NCBI GenBank assembly: GCA_947683425.1
Contig: CANTUQ010000112.1
Span: forward strand, 12,477,501-12,541,500
Direction of reading: 5' to 3'
Source: Excoecaria cochinchinensis
Lineage: Eukaryota > Streptophyta > Magnoliopsida > Malpighiales > Euphorbiaceae
Length of the DNA stretch: 64,000 nt
The notes below the pieces were generated by a model. The model had not been told where the DNA came from, did not search any database, and saw nothing but the letters and a program-made list of their open reading frames with translations. A program made the translations under genes and the position numbers. Below are positions 54,777 through 64,000 of the stretch, piece after piece. Each line of letters starts with the position of its first letter. Positions within the stretch are counted from its first letter, which is position 1.

Positions 54777-57092
54777 TTATCGCTCAAATGGATACATCCA
54801 TCGATATTGAACAGGACTAGCAAGTTTTGCCTCATGTGCTAAATGCACGGGCAGATGCTCCATATAGTCAAAGAAGCTTGGAGGAAAAATTGATTCCAGT
54901 TTGCACAAGATTACAGGAATTACTATTTCCAATCTTGCCATGTCTGCCGCATTTATCTCACATGATGTTAAAGTTTTGAAAAACATACTTAGCTCTGTTA
55001 TAGCTTCCCACACTTTAGTCGGCAACAACTCTCGAAATGCTATTGGGAGTAGCCTTTGCATGAATACGTGACAATCATGACTTTTCATACCGAATAATTT
55101 GTACTTTCTCATGTCAACACACCTTGCTAGGTTCAATACGTAATCATCCGAAAACTTTAGTCCTTTTAAGCACTCACACAAGACTTCCTTTTGTTTTTTG
55201 TCCAAAGTGTAGCATGCTTTGGGATATTTTTCGATTATGTAATTTTTATCTAACTCAGTCCTTCTACATAACCACTTTAAATCTACCCGTGATTTTGCAC
55301 TATCCTTTGTCTTCCCTTCTATATTCATAATTGTGTTGAACACATTATCGAAAATATTTTTTTCTATGTGCATCACATCTAGATTATGCCGTAATAAATT
55401 AGATTTCCAATACGACAAATCCCAAAAAATGCTTCTTTTTCTCCAACCAAAGTTTTTATTGATTCTTCCATTAACTTCTTCAGCATCAAGTTCTGTTACT
55501 TTAAGCAAACCCAATTTATCAATGTCTTGCAAAATTTTCTCACTACTTCTAATAACAGGAGGACTAGCTTGTACTACTCTATTCTTAATAAACTTGTTCT
55601 TGTTCCGTCGGAATGGGTGCTCAAGTGGAAGGAATTTCCTGTGGTTGTCAAACCAAGAAGTTTTTCACCCATGTTGAAGATAAAACGCATCCGAATCATC
55701 GTCACAGTAAGGATAAGCTAATTTCCCAGCCGTACTCCAACCAGACAACATAGCATAGGTGAGAAAGTCACTGACCGTCCACATTAATGCTGCTTTCATC
55801 ATAAAATTCTATTTAAGTGATGCGTCATATGTTTCAATGCCGATTTCCCAAATCTGTTACAATTCATATATCAAGGGATGCAAATATACATCAATTTTAT
55901 GTTTCGGATTTCTAGGTCCCGGAACAATAACCGTCAAGAACATATTTGCCTCATTCATACACATGCATGGAGGCAAATTATAAGGAGTAATTATGATTAG
56001 CCATGACGAATATTGTTGCCCCGATTGACCAAAAGGTTGAAACCCGTCAGTGCTCAGACACAGCCGAACATTCCGAGATTCAGCAGCAAAATCAGGATGG
56101 GTGTTATTAAAATGTTTCCATGCAACTGCATCTGATGGATGGCTTATTATTCCATCTGTGCTTTCGTGCTCATCATGCCATCTCATGTGAGGTGCAGTAA
56201 CTTCAGATGTATATAGTCTTTGAAGCCTCGGAGTTAGCAAAAAAAAATACTTACGTTTCCAAGGTACCAATTTCTGCTTAGTACTGTAATTTCTGGATTT
56301 GTACCTAGGTTGATTACAAAATTTGCACTCTTGTAAATTCACGTCATCTCTCCAAAACAACATACATCCGAACCTGCAACAGTCAATTTTCTCAACAGGC
56401 AAACCTAAACCACCGATCAGTTTCTTCACATTGTACAAATTATCGACCATTTTATGGTCAGGAGACAATGATTCAATGTACCAAGCAAGAATTTTATCAA
56501 ATCTTCGATCCGAAATATGGTCTTTAGATTTTATATTTAATATTCGAGCAACCGTAGATAACTGAGTCATGTTATCACAGTTTGGCCATAATTCTTGATC
56601 TGCTGAATTTAGTAAATCATAAAATTTTGTCGCATGTGCGTTGGGTTCTTCCAGCATGGGTGTATTTTCCCTAAAATCACAGCTAGCTGCATCGTAAACC
56701 ATTTGGACATACGGATTATTAGTTTCCCCTACATGATATGTCATAAATTCCTCCTCTCCTTCAAATTGACCCTCATTTGCCGACATATTACCCACATTAC
56801 CCATCGAGGTGCTACATATTGATGGTTTCCCATGTCGTGTCCACTTAAAATAATTTGGAACAAATCATTTTCTTAACAAGTGGAAATACACTTCATCAAC
56901 TGGAAGATAACTAAGGTTTTTGCACTTTTTACATGGACATCTTATTTTTGCCCCGTCCATATATGCAGGTTGAGAAGTTGCGTATTCAATAAACGACTGA
57001 ACCCCTTCCACAAATTCAGGATTAATATAACCATCATTTGTTTTTCTTCCATACATCCGAGATCTATCTACGTTACTCATAATTAATTCCAA
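54777..57092 (-). pseudogene. CACTA-1 TNPD-type transposase (TNP2 family)
   Basis: One continuous minus-strand frame of about 772 codons. The N-terminus at 57092 is the transposase-associated domain (DGAKIRCPCKKCKNL). The TNP2 domain follows (WYIESLSPDHKMVDNLY, CCRFGCMLFWRDD, MRWHDEHESTDG, LCLSTDGFQPFG), then the DUF4218-like part (DLSYWKSNLLRHNLDVMHIEKN, KSHDCHVFMQRLLP, YMEHLPVHLAHEAKLASPV). Stops interrupt it at 56865 (Gly codon to TGA) and near 55857, 55809 and 55665; I see no frameshift. The protein would cut CACTA ends. Decay by point mutation alone suggests a fairly recent death. Confidence 0.9.
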
Positions 57093-57405
57093 AACTGTTA
57101 CATGAACAGAGTGGCATCTTAGTTTGAATTATGTATATCTAGTTCCAAAAAAAAGAAATATAATAGTTAATAAAACTAGAAATTCAAAATACAACTATTA
57201 TTACAAAATTATTTCAGACAATTGCTAGTCATTTTAACATTAATTATACTAATTAATATGCTAAATCAAAAGAAAAATGCAAATTGTCATATTATAGTCA
57301 TCTTCATTACAACAACAACAAAAACAACAATAATAAAAAAGAAAATAAGTTTATCAGATTAATATTTAATAATAATCTAAATAATAATAATAATATTAAT
57401 CATAT
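57093..57405. other. AT-rich CACTA-1 upstream sequence
   Basis: Presumed 5' flank of the CACTA-1 transposase with AAT-rich runs. No gene or subterminal repeat is seen; it ends at the CACTA-2 terminus. Confidence 0.6.
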
Positions 57406-58135
57406 CACTACAAGAAAATTAAGAAATAGCAACGGAAAATAGCAACGGAATTTGATAAATTTCCGTTGCTAATCAAAATTAGCAACGGAAATTAGCAACG
57501 GAACATTCCGTTGCAAATTCGGCCGACGCTAAATTTAGCAACGGAAATTTTTTCCGTTGCTAAAAATAGCAACGGAAAATAATTTCCGTTGCTAAAAATA
57601 GCAAGGGAATTATTTTTCCGTTGCTAAAAATAGCAACGGAATTGCAATTCCGTTGCTATTTTTAGCAACGGAAAATAATTTCCGTTGCTAAAAATAGCAA
57701 CGGAATTTGTTTTCCCTTGCTATTTCAGCAACGGAATTGCAATTCCGTTGCTATTTTTAGCAAGGGAAACCGATTTCCCTTGCTATTTTTACTTGCTGTG
57801 TTTCCGCTTTATACAATAAATATTATTTCTGTAGCAACGGAATTATTTTCCCTTGCTATTTCAGCAACGGAAACTTAATTCCGTTGCTATATTTAGCAAG
57901 GGAAACTTATTTCCCTTGCTATTTTTAGCAACGGAAACCAGTTTCCCTTGCTGTATTTTCCGTATTTTATAATAAATATAATTTATTTAGCAAGGGAATA
58001 GGTTTCCGTTGCTATTTACAACAGTATACGTTGCTAAAAATAGCAAGGGAAACACATTTCCCTTGCTATTTTTAGCAACGGAAATAAAATTCCGTTGCTA
58101 AAAATAGCAACGGAAAAACCTTTCCCTTGCTATTT
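57406..58135. repeat. CACTA-2 left (3') terminus and subterminal hairpin repeats
   Basis: After the terminus, CAACGG-core words (AGCAACGGAA and its reverse complement) occur about 26 times and CAAGGG-core words about 12 times by my count. They mostly pair into hairpins such as TAGCAACGGAA...TTCCGTTGCTA with 4-8 nt loops. The CAAGGG class begins at about 57602 and is interleaved. Confidence 0.92.
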
Positions 58136-58387
58136 ATGAGTGAAAAAAATTATTATTTGTAAAATTTATATAATTAAAATCCTGTATATATTATGTATGC
58201 TTATAATCTCATATAAAAATTGTAATACACAATAATTAAAATCCTGAAAATATATTATAATATTATAAAATAAAAATCCAAAAATATATCACAAAATTAA
58301 ATTCAGTATAGTATCATTGTAAAGTAAAAAGAACTAGTAAAACTGTTACAAACAAATATAAATTCAATACAAATGACATTAAAAATA

Positions 58388-60974
58388 CTAAATAGGTGGA
58401 GGTGGAGGTGGAGGAGACCGATCTGACTGCGGAGCACGATCTGTTTCCAAATCTGCAACCCGATTCTTTAATGCAGTTAAAGAATCCATCAACATAGCGA
58501 CTGTGGTCTCTAACTGAACAACTCTTTGAGAAGACTCACACCGCTTACTACATGCAGGAATGGATGATGTAGAGGGCTTTGAATGGCAAGTGTTTGCAAT
58601 TGACCCTAAACCAAAAATCCTCCCACGATTATTCTTACCACCAACTGCATCAAGATATATATGAGTCTCATCAACACTTTCAGAGTTCTGCCGCTGTTGA
58701 GTGAGAGTATCTTGTAGTTGATCCTGCCATTACAATAATTACAATTAATTAGCTCTAATTTTTTAAAATAATTAATACTGATGTATAAAATTTACATACA
58801 TTGAGTTGTCTGCAACGGGTATTGATGAATGTCTGCCCATCGTGCTTCTTTGTGTGAGTATGCATAAATAATTCAGGATATGTAGGCTGCCTACCCAAAG
58901 ACTTTGCCTGCATAAAAAGCAATTTAAGAAACATGTTGGCTGAGCATGTTAAAAACAATTATTGAAATATATTCCGCATAATTAATACTGCCACAACATT
59001 ATATAACTAAATTCACATAAGATTCCCATTAAGCGTATGGCTGAAACTAATATACTTATTAATCAGTATTTGAACAAATAGACCAAACTAGTACAAATGA
59101 AAAATGTAATCCTTGTATAAATTAAGTGTTCCAAATACTGATTAATTAACAGTATTTTGAAAATTTACAAACCTAACAACCTAACAACCAAGGAGGAGGA
59201 GGAGAAGAAGTAGAGATATTCCTGCTTCATGATATATGGAATTAAGCTTATAGAGAGATCTAGCCTTTCACTCTCACCCAAACCAAAACTCATACATGGT
59301 TATTTAATATCATTTTGGAGGATCTAAGAAAAAGCCATGGAAGAGAGGCAAGTCATTGTCAATTTTGTTAGAGGTTATATAATTTAATTGAAGTGGCATT
59401 ACTATCCTGCAAGTGGCAAATGCTTATTTCATTATAAAAACTTATCACGAAAGCACCCAATAATAATTCCTGATTGCTATGTTGTTTCATTTATTAAATT
59501 ATGATAAATGTAAGTTTTGTACAAAAACTCATCTGCCACCTACACAAAATAAGATACATTATATTGGCCCATGTACATGGTAGCATCATCTTATATTCTT
59601 TCTTAGAGGTCAAACTGTTATGTATAAATTTCGGCATTACGACGGCTTGTAAAATGTACTACCCAAACCTGCAAATAGAAATTTCCACAGCCCCGGCAAG
59701 GGCACAGCAATATATTCATCCTATATCCATACATTTTCCAAACGCCGATCATCATACAGCCACAAAATATACAATACTTATTTTACTTGTAAATTGTGAT
59801 TAAAATGTGAAGACAAAATGCATGACATCAACTGACATGTGTACCTCCTTGATAAATAATACAACTAATGAGAGCTAAACAAAAAATTTATCTTCATAAC
59901 AAACCCATCCATTTAACAAACATTTATTAAAGCTATCATTATGCATAAAAATTATACATTTGATGAATAAAATTGAAATACTTACTAAATTTTCTGCATG
60001 CTCGTGATGGCTCAAAGTGCCTCCAGTGTGCACAGCTAAACTCTCACCATCTGAGCCTCCCCGTCTGTTTGAAGAATTTCTCTCAGAAGCTGCAATTGCA
60101 TCAGGAGTTGCCCAATACTCCCGCCAACGATTCCAAATTTCTTCAGAAATATAAGTAGGTCGTTGACTCTGAGAACGTACATTAGACAAAAATTGTCCAT
60201 ATCGTTGGCGGGCCCGCTTTTCCCAAACTCCATAGATAATAGCATCAAATTTTGAATTCCAGAAAAATTCTTTCTGAAAAAAACATAATATTATTATTGT
60301 GAAGTAAAAAAAAAATGTTTTCTATAATGTATGAACTAAGTTATTTTGAAAGAAAAAATTCAATTTATTTTGTATACCTCAAACTCTTGATAATAAAAAT
60401 CTTTTGTCTGCATAGAGATCTTCTTCCATGCATAACCCTCAACTTCCATCTTCTCTTTGAATTTGGATGTAATTTTTCTTGAACAATCACCTGATGGTAT
60501 AAACCTGTTAACATGAACAATTTAAAATCAATTTTGATATTACATTACCATACGATCAATATGTACTCGTGTTATTATCTTATAATACAAAAATTTTAAC
60601 AATTTAACTTACATGTTATTGATGATCTTAATGTAAACTCTTCCATCAACTCCCTTCGCCCCAGGCTGGAGACCTCCATCATCATCCTCGACATCAGAAC
60701 CGGGTAAATGCGTGGGCATAGAGTCATTGTCTGATGCTGGAGTAGATGCATTTTCCTGTGAGGTTGAAACATTTGGATTGTTGGATGCTGAACCGCTACG
60801 TAGATTTTGAGTGTCATCAGGGATGGATGTTGGTGAAGGTGATGCTGCACACTGCTGGGGAGAATGTGAATGTGACCCTACAACATGAGATGGGTGCACT
60901 TGTACATTTTCGCTATCAGTCAATGATAATCTGAGCCTAGGTGGCAGCATTGGCTTCTTTCTTTTAGGTGGCAT
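58388..60974 (-). CDS. CACTA-2 TNPA-type protein (plant transposase, Ptta/En/Spm family), five exons
   Basis: Exons on the minus strand: 60974-60613, 60504-60378, 60273-59986, 58907-58800 and 58723-58388. All have GT-AG borders (first donor GTAAGT) and phases that join into one 406-residue frame with no stop; I checked each junction by hand. The N-terminus is basic (MPPKRKKPMLPPRLRL), then Ser/Pro-rich and acidic. The middle has FIPSGDCSRKITSKFKEKME, YISEEIWNRWREYWATPDA, ERNSSNRRGGSDGE and HTGGTLSHHEHAENL, as in the Pfam plant transposase Ptta/En/Spm family. Then come QPTYPELFMHTHTKKHDGQT and a coiled-coil-like C-terminus ending in a Pro run. In En/Spm, such proteins bind subterminal repeats and help bring ends together. 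A 3' splice site (GATTTTCAGG) 9-10 nt upstream of the ATG implies at least one upstream non-coding exon. Confidence 0.85.
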
Positions 60975-61103
60975 TTTCTTAACCTGAAAATCAAAGAATT
61001 GTTATCATATTTGTTAAAATGGAACAATACAATTAAAGCATATATGAAAATACTACATAAATGCAATAACACATTTTGAAAATGAGATTATAACGTACAC
61101 AAA

Positions 61104-61280
61104 TTAAATGCTATCATCACTTAATTGCACATCAAAATCATCCTCTGTTTCTGAGAATTCCGAATTAAAGTCAGTCTCATCTTCAGAATTCTGCCCATCT
61201 ACAGATTCTTCCTCCTCTCCAGATAAAATTTTCACAAAATCATTATTTGGATAATTTAAAACTTCATTCTCCAAAATCAT
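61104..61280 (-). CDS. Small acidic ORF upstream of the CACTA-2 gene
   Basis: 58 codons from ATG at 61280 to TAA at 61104: MILENEVLNYPNND, then an acidic run rich in Glu, Asp and Ser. It lies about 120 bp upstream of the acceptor of the TNPA first coding exon, and a GTACGT-type donor follows its stop. It may be an upstream ORF within a 5' exon or a decayed exon of the same gene. No relative is known to me. Confidence 0.35.
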   Translation of the reverse strand: MILENEVLNYPNNDFVKILSGEEEESVDGQNSEDETDFNSEFSETEDDFDVQLSDDSI

Positions 61281-63115
61281 TGTGCTAAAATATCCTTATC
61301 GAATAAGATACGAAAGTAAGAGGCAAAAACAAAAAAACAGCCAAGTTATCAATGGGTACAAGCTAAGTTACATCAGAGCTGGCAGATATAAGATACAATA
61401 GTAGAATTAAATGGATAAAGATACATGACCTTAGCGACTGAAATCCAATGACAAATGCCAGCTTCCACCAAATCCCCTCCACGTAGAGATAGAATCAAAA
61501 ACAACTTCCACCAAAATTATAACTAGAAATGAAAACAAGCATCATTACAGTTAAAGATTCCATTTATGAATATACAAATGAAAATATGTGAGCACTTATG
61601 TTTACAAGGAAAGAAGCGGAAGATATGTTTATAGAATTAGATTTGACTAATGGGGACATCAGGCATATAATATGGCTCTACATATATAAATAAAAAGCAT
61701 AACATAGAAGAATATAATTTAATTAGATATTAAAATGGAAGCATGAAGAAAAAAAGCCCACTTACTCATTCACACCACATGGTTAATTAGTGTTTTTGGG
61801 GTCATAACTCATAGCAAGTACTCAAAAGAGTTATCTTTAGAGTGACATTTGAAATTAAAGATATATTTAATTTACTGAATCAAAGGGCTGTTCCTTTTTA
61901 ACCTCAATGGCTTTATTATCTTTTGCCTACCATTGGAAGGGCATTGAAGGATACCCTTGTTTAATTGTCGGACCATGAATAGGCAACTACCCTACAATTT
62001 CTATACATTTTTGATAAATGTGCCTTCTCCAATCACTCGAGTATGGTAACTCACTATCACTGCCTGCCTCATGCACATTCTTTGTTTTGTTTAGTTTAAT
62101 TTATTTTCATCCTTTCTGTCACTAAACTTTGTCTATAAATTAACAATAAGAAAGACAAAAGAGTAAGTTACAGAAATTAGTTTGCTAGTATTAATTTATT
62201 CATTAAGTGATGAGCACTTCTATGCTTCTGTAGCATTATTTGTGTCTTCTTTTTTAGTTTTCGTGCTCATGATTCTTAAGCAATTTCTCACCCCCTGATT
62301 GGACATGAGAAATGTCAATTTATTAATGAATGAAATTAATCATACTAATCTGTTATAAGCAAATATATATATATATATATATATTTATTTATTGTAAAAT
62401 CAAAATTTATTATAAAAGATTATCTTGTTTATACGTGAGCAAAATATTGTTGTTTTCATTTACAGTTAAAGATTCCATTTATGAATATACAAATGAAAAT
62501 ATGTGAGCACTTATGTTTACAAGGAAAGAAGCGGAAGATACGTTTGTAGGGCAAAACAAGTCATCTTCTATAACTATAACCCAACATTTACAAATTTATC
62601 GATCCATAGATTTTAAATTTTCACAAATATTACTATTGCTTCATACTTGGGATGAATTTACTATATACAAGGGGCAGAGTTTTACCAAGATTAAAGATTT
62701 GTAAATTACAAACTCTGCTCTTTACTAAAAGCAAACATTTAACAAGAAGAACAACGACTGAAGGTGCAAAATGAAATGTGAATTCGAAGAAGATTAAGAT
62801 TTTCCAATAGCAGTTTCTGTTTGCAGCATGCTCAAATCTGCATATTTCAATCTATCACTGGATTGATGCTCTACATGTTCTAAAAAATCCTAGCATTCTG
62901 TAATCAGTATTCTGTAAATTAAGAAATTGTAGTGGTCTCCTGCCCAACCCTCCAGCATGCACACCATATCAAGCAAAAACATCACTAATGAATGGAAATG
63001 TGTTGTTCACGAAGACAGGAACTTGGAATTCAAGAACCATAATCAGACAATGAAATCACAATCAACAAACCATATACACATTAACCTTAAACAGTATAAT
63101 TTTGAAGCAATTAGG
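61281..63115. other. AT-rich CACTA-2 interior
   Basis: About 1.8 kb without a supported gene; likely intron and upstream sequence of the TNPA-type gene. It contains a pair of near-identical 88-bp direct repeats (61546-61634 and 62460-62549), a TA microsatellite near 62367-62383 and T-rich stretches. Confidence 0.55.
61546..62549. repeat. Direct repeat pair inside CACTA-2
   Basis: ACAGTTAAAGATTCC...GGAAAGAAGCGGAAGATA at 61546-61634 recurs at 62460-62549 with about two differences. The two copies bracket 825 bp of unrelated AT-rich sequence. Confidence 0.9.
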
Positions 63116-63560
63116 GAATAAAACTAACCTTAAACGTGGTTGCTGGTGACCGGAGGGCGAGTGGCAACGGCGATGAGGACGAGTGGCGACGGCGATCAGA
63201 GTAGAGACGCGACGGGCGACCACAGCATTCTGAAAGCACGCGAGGGAGACGGATGTAGATGCAGCAGCAGTGGCGAGACTTGCCCTGCTACGTCGGGGTC
63301 GGGTGAACGGCGGTGCGGTTGCGAGCGGCGACGGCGATGAGAGACGAGACGCGAGGGGCGACGAAATGCGATCGATGTTTTCAGCGAGGGAGACGGCTCT
63401 AAAGGCAGCAACACCGGCGACACTTCACCTGCTACGGCGGGTTGGAGCGAGCGGCGATCAGGGACCGATCGGCGACGAGGGAGGCGGCGCAAACGAGTGG
63501 GAGATCGGAGATTGGATGCAGCGATTTTAGGTTAGCTTTTCGGGTAGGTTTGGAAAGAGA
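63116..63560 (-). promoter_or_regulatory. GC-rich presumed promoter/first exon of CACTA-2
   Basis: About 440 bp rich in CpG, made of two diverged copies of a roughly 150-bp unit (GAGTGGCGACGGCGATCAGA and GAGCGGCGACGGCGATGAGA). It lies between the right subterminal repeats and the gene. Maize Spm has a GC-rich first exon (downstream control region) next to its upstream subterminal repeats, and this has the same layout on the minus strand. ORFs through it on both strands look like by-products. The role is inferred from position and composition. Confidence 0.55.
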
Positions 63561-63589
63561 AGAAGAGGGTAAAAACTGGCCCGATTCTT

Positions 63590-64000
63590 TTATAAAATCT
63601 AGCAACGTAGCAACGGAAATAATTTTCCTTTGCTAGTTTTGTTCCTTGCAACGGAATTCATTACCGTTGCAATTTAGGACCCGACTATGAATTCCCTTCC
63701 TGTGACATTTATAGCAACGGAAAAAAATTTCCGTTGCAATATAGCAACGGAATTTGTTTCCGTTGCTATTTCATGTACCTTGCAACGGAAAATAATTCCG
63801 TTGCAATATAGGAACCAATTTTGACCCTCCCAACTTGGGCATTTATAGCAACGGAATTACAATTCCGTTGCAAAATTAGGTCCATAGCAACGGAAATAAT
63901 TTCCGTTGCTATATGAGGTCCCTTGCAACGGAATTTAATTCCGTTGCAATTTAGGACAAGGGACAATTATAGCAACGGAATATATTTCCGTTGCTAAATA
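63590..64000. repeat. CACTA-2 right (5') subterminal repeats
   Basis: CAACGG-core words occur 17 times by my count, in alternating orientation, often as TGCAACGGAA/TTCCGTTGCA and AGCAACGGAA/TTCCGTTGCT. The AGCAAGGG class seen at the left end is missing. The terminal CACTA motif is not reached. Confidence 0.9.

Larger units (their letters stand above)
49752..57405 (-). mobile_element. CACTA-1: En/Spm-type DNA transposon
   Basis: Left end CACTATAAGGAAAA at 49752 is followed by subterminal hairpins. On the minus strand are a TNPD-type transposase with associated domains and, downstream, a TNPA-type gene. The opposite end is not seen: at 57406 the sequence passes straight into CACTA-2, so CACTA-2 may be inserted in the CACTA-1 5' region. 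A truncated Tat solo LTR (50286-52733) lies in its TNPA gene. Coding parts are broken. Confidence 0.85.
57406..64000 (-). mobile_element. CACTA-2: TNPA-only CACTA element, runs off the window
   Basis: Left end CACTACAAGAAAA at 57406, the usual plant CACTA terminus. Dense subterminal hairpin repeats (57427-58131) reappear with the same core at 63600-64000, so the right end must be just beyond the window. Between them lie one intact five-exon gene on the minus strand, a 2-kb AT-rich stretch and a GC-rich presumed promoter/leader region. No TNPD/TNP2 transposase sequence is present. The element would be non-autonomous for cutting but able to make its own repeat-binding protein. Confidence 0.86.

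Noticed and set aside
49752..57405. 57406 as the right terminus of CACTA-1
   Set aside because: The CACTA motif there is in plus orientation and is followed by a different subterminal repeat family that recurs at 63600-64000, so it is the left end of a second element.
63140..63530. Arg/Ala/Gly-rich ORFs on both strands
   Set aside because: They arise from the GC-rich repeat block and are open in several frames at once; a control region or untranslated exon fits better.

Overview
The window is nuclear DNA of a flowering plant, most likely a eudicot. It is AT-rich and made almost entirely of nested transposable elements: Ty3/gypsy elements of the Tat/Ogre and Athila types, a Ty1/copia element and two CACTA (En/Spm) DNA transposons. 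I recognise no host gene, tRNA or rRNA. The species cannot be named from this sequence.

Layout, left to right. (1) 1-1569 and 15425-19565 are the two halves of an old, broken Tat-type element, called E0 here. (2) 1570-15424 is a structurally complete relative, E1, inserted in the second RNase H domain of E0. It has a perfect 5-bp target duplication (AAAGG), 2.55-kb LTRs, a tRNA-Arg primer site, gag, protease, a long pol ORF and a 65-bp tandem array before the 3' LTR. E1 has a 117-bp in-frame deletion in reverse transcriptase, and one catalytic Asp of integrase is changed. (3) 19566-20056 is unassigned. (4) 20057-31644 is E2, a deleted Tat element on the minus strand whose two LTRs have unrelated U3 halves. 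Its right LTR ends inside the RNase H codons of a copia element. (5) 31645-49751 is that copia element, E3, on the minus strand. It is interrupted by E4 (35218-43842), a young Athila-like element coding only Gag-Protease (TSD ATCCA, four LTR differences in 1439 bp), and by S5 (45761-48945), a solo LTR with TSD TTATT.

(6) 49752-57405 is CACTA-1 on the minus strand. It has a nonsense-riddled TNPD-type transposase and a TNPA-type gene that is cut by a truncated Tat solo LTR (50286-52733). (7) 57406-64000 is CACTA-2, which runs off the window. It has dense subterminal hairpin repeats and a GC-rich presumed 5' region. Its five-exon TNPA-type gene (58388-60974, minus) reads through without a stop, and no transposase gene is visible.

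How the parts relate: none of the retroelements can make all of its own proteins, so E4 and CACTA-2 would depend on relatives elsewhere. E4 is clearly the youngest insertion. The most interesting items are the TNPA-only CACTA-2, the Gag-Pro-only E4, the extra 3' ORF of E0 behind a splice-acceptor-like site, and a recurring design in which LTRs of unrelated families each carry a short GC-rich inverted-repeat island inside AT-rich sequence.
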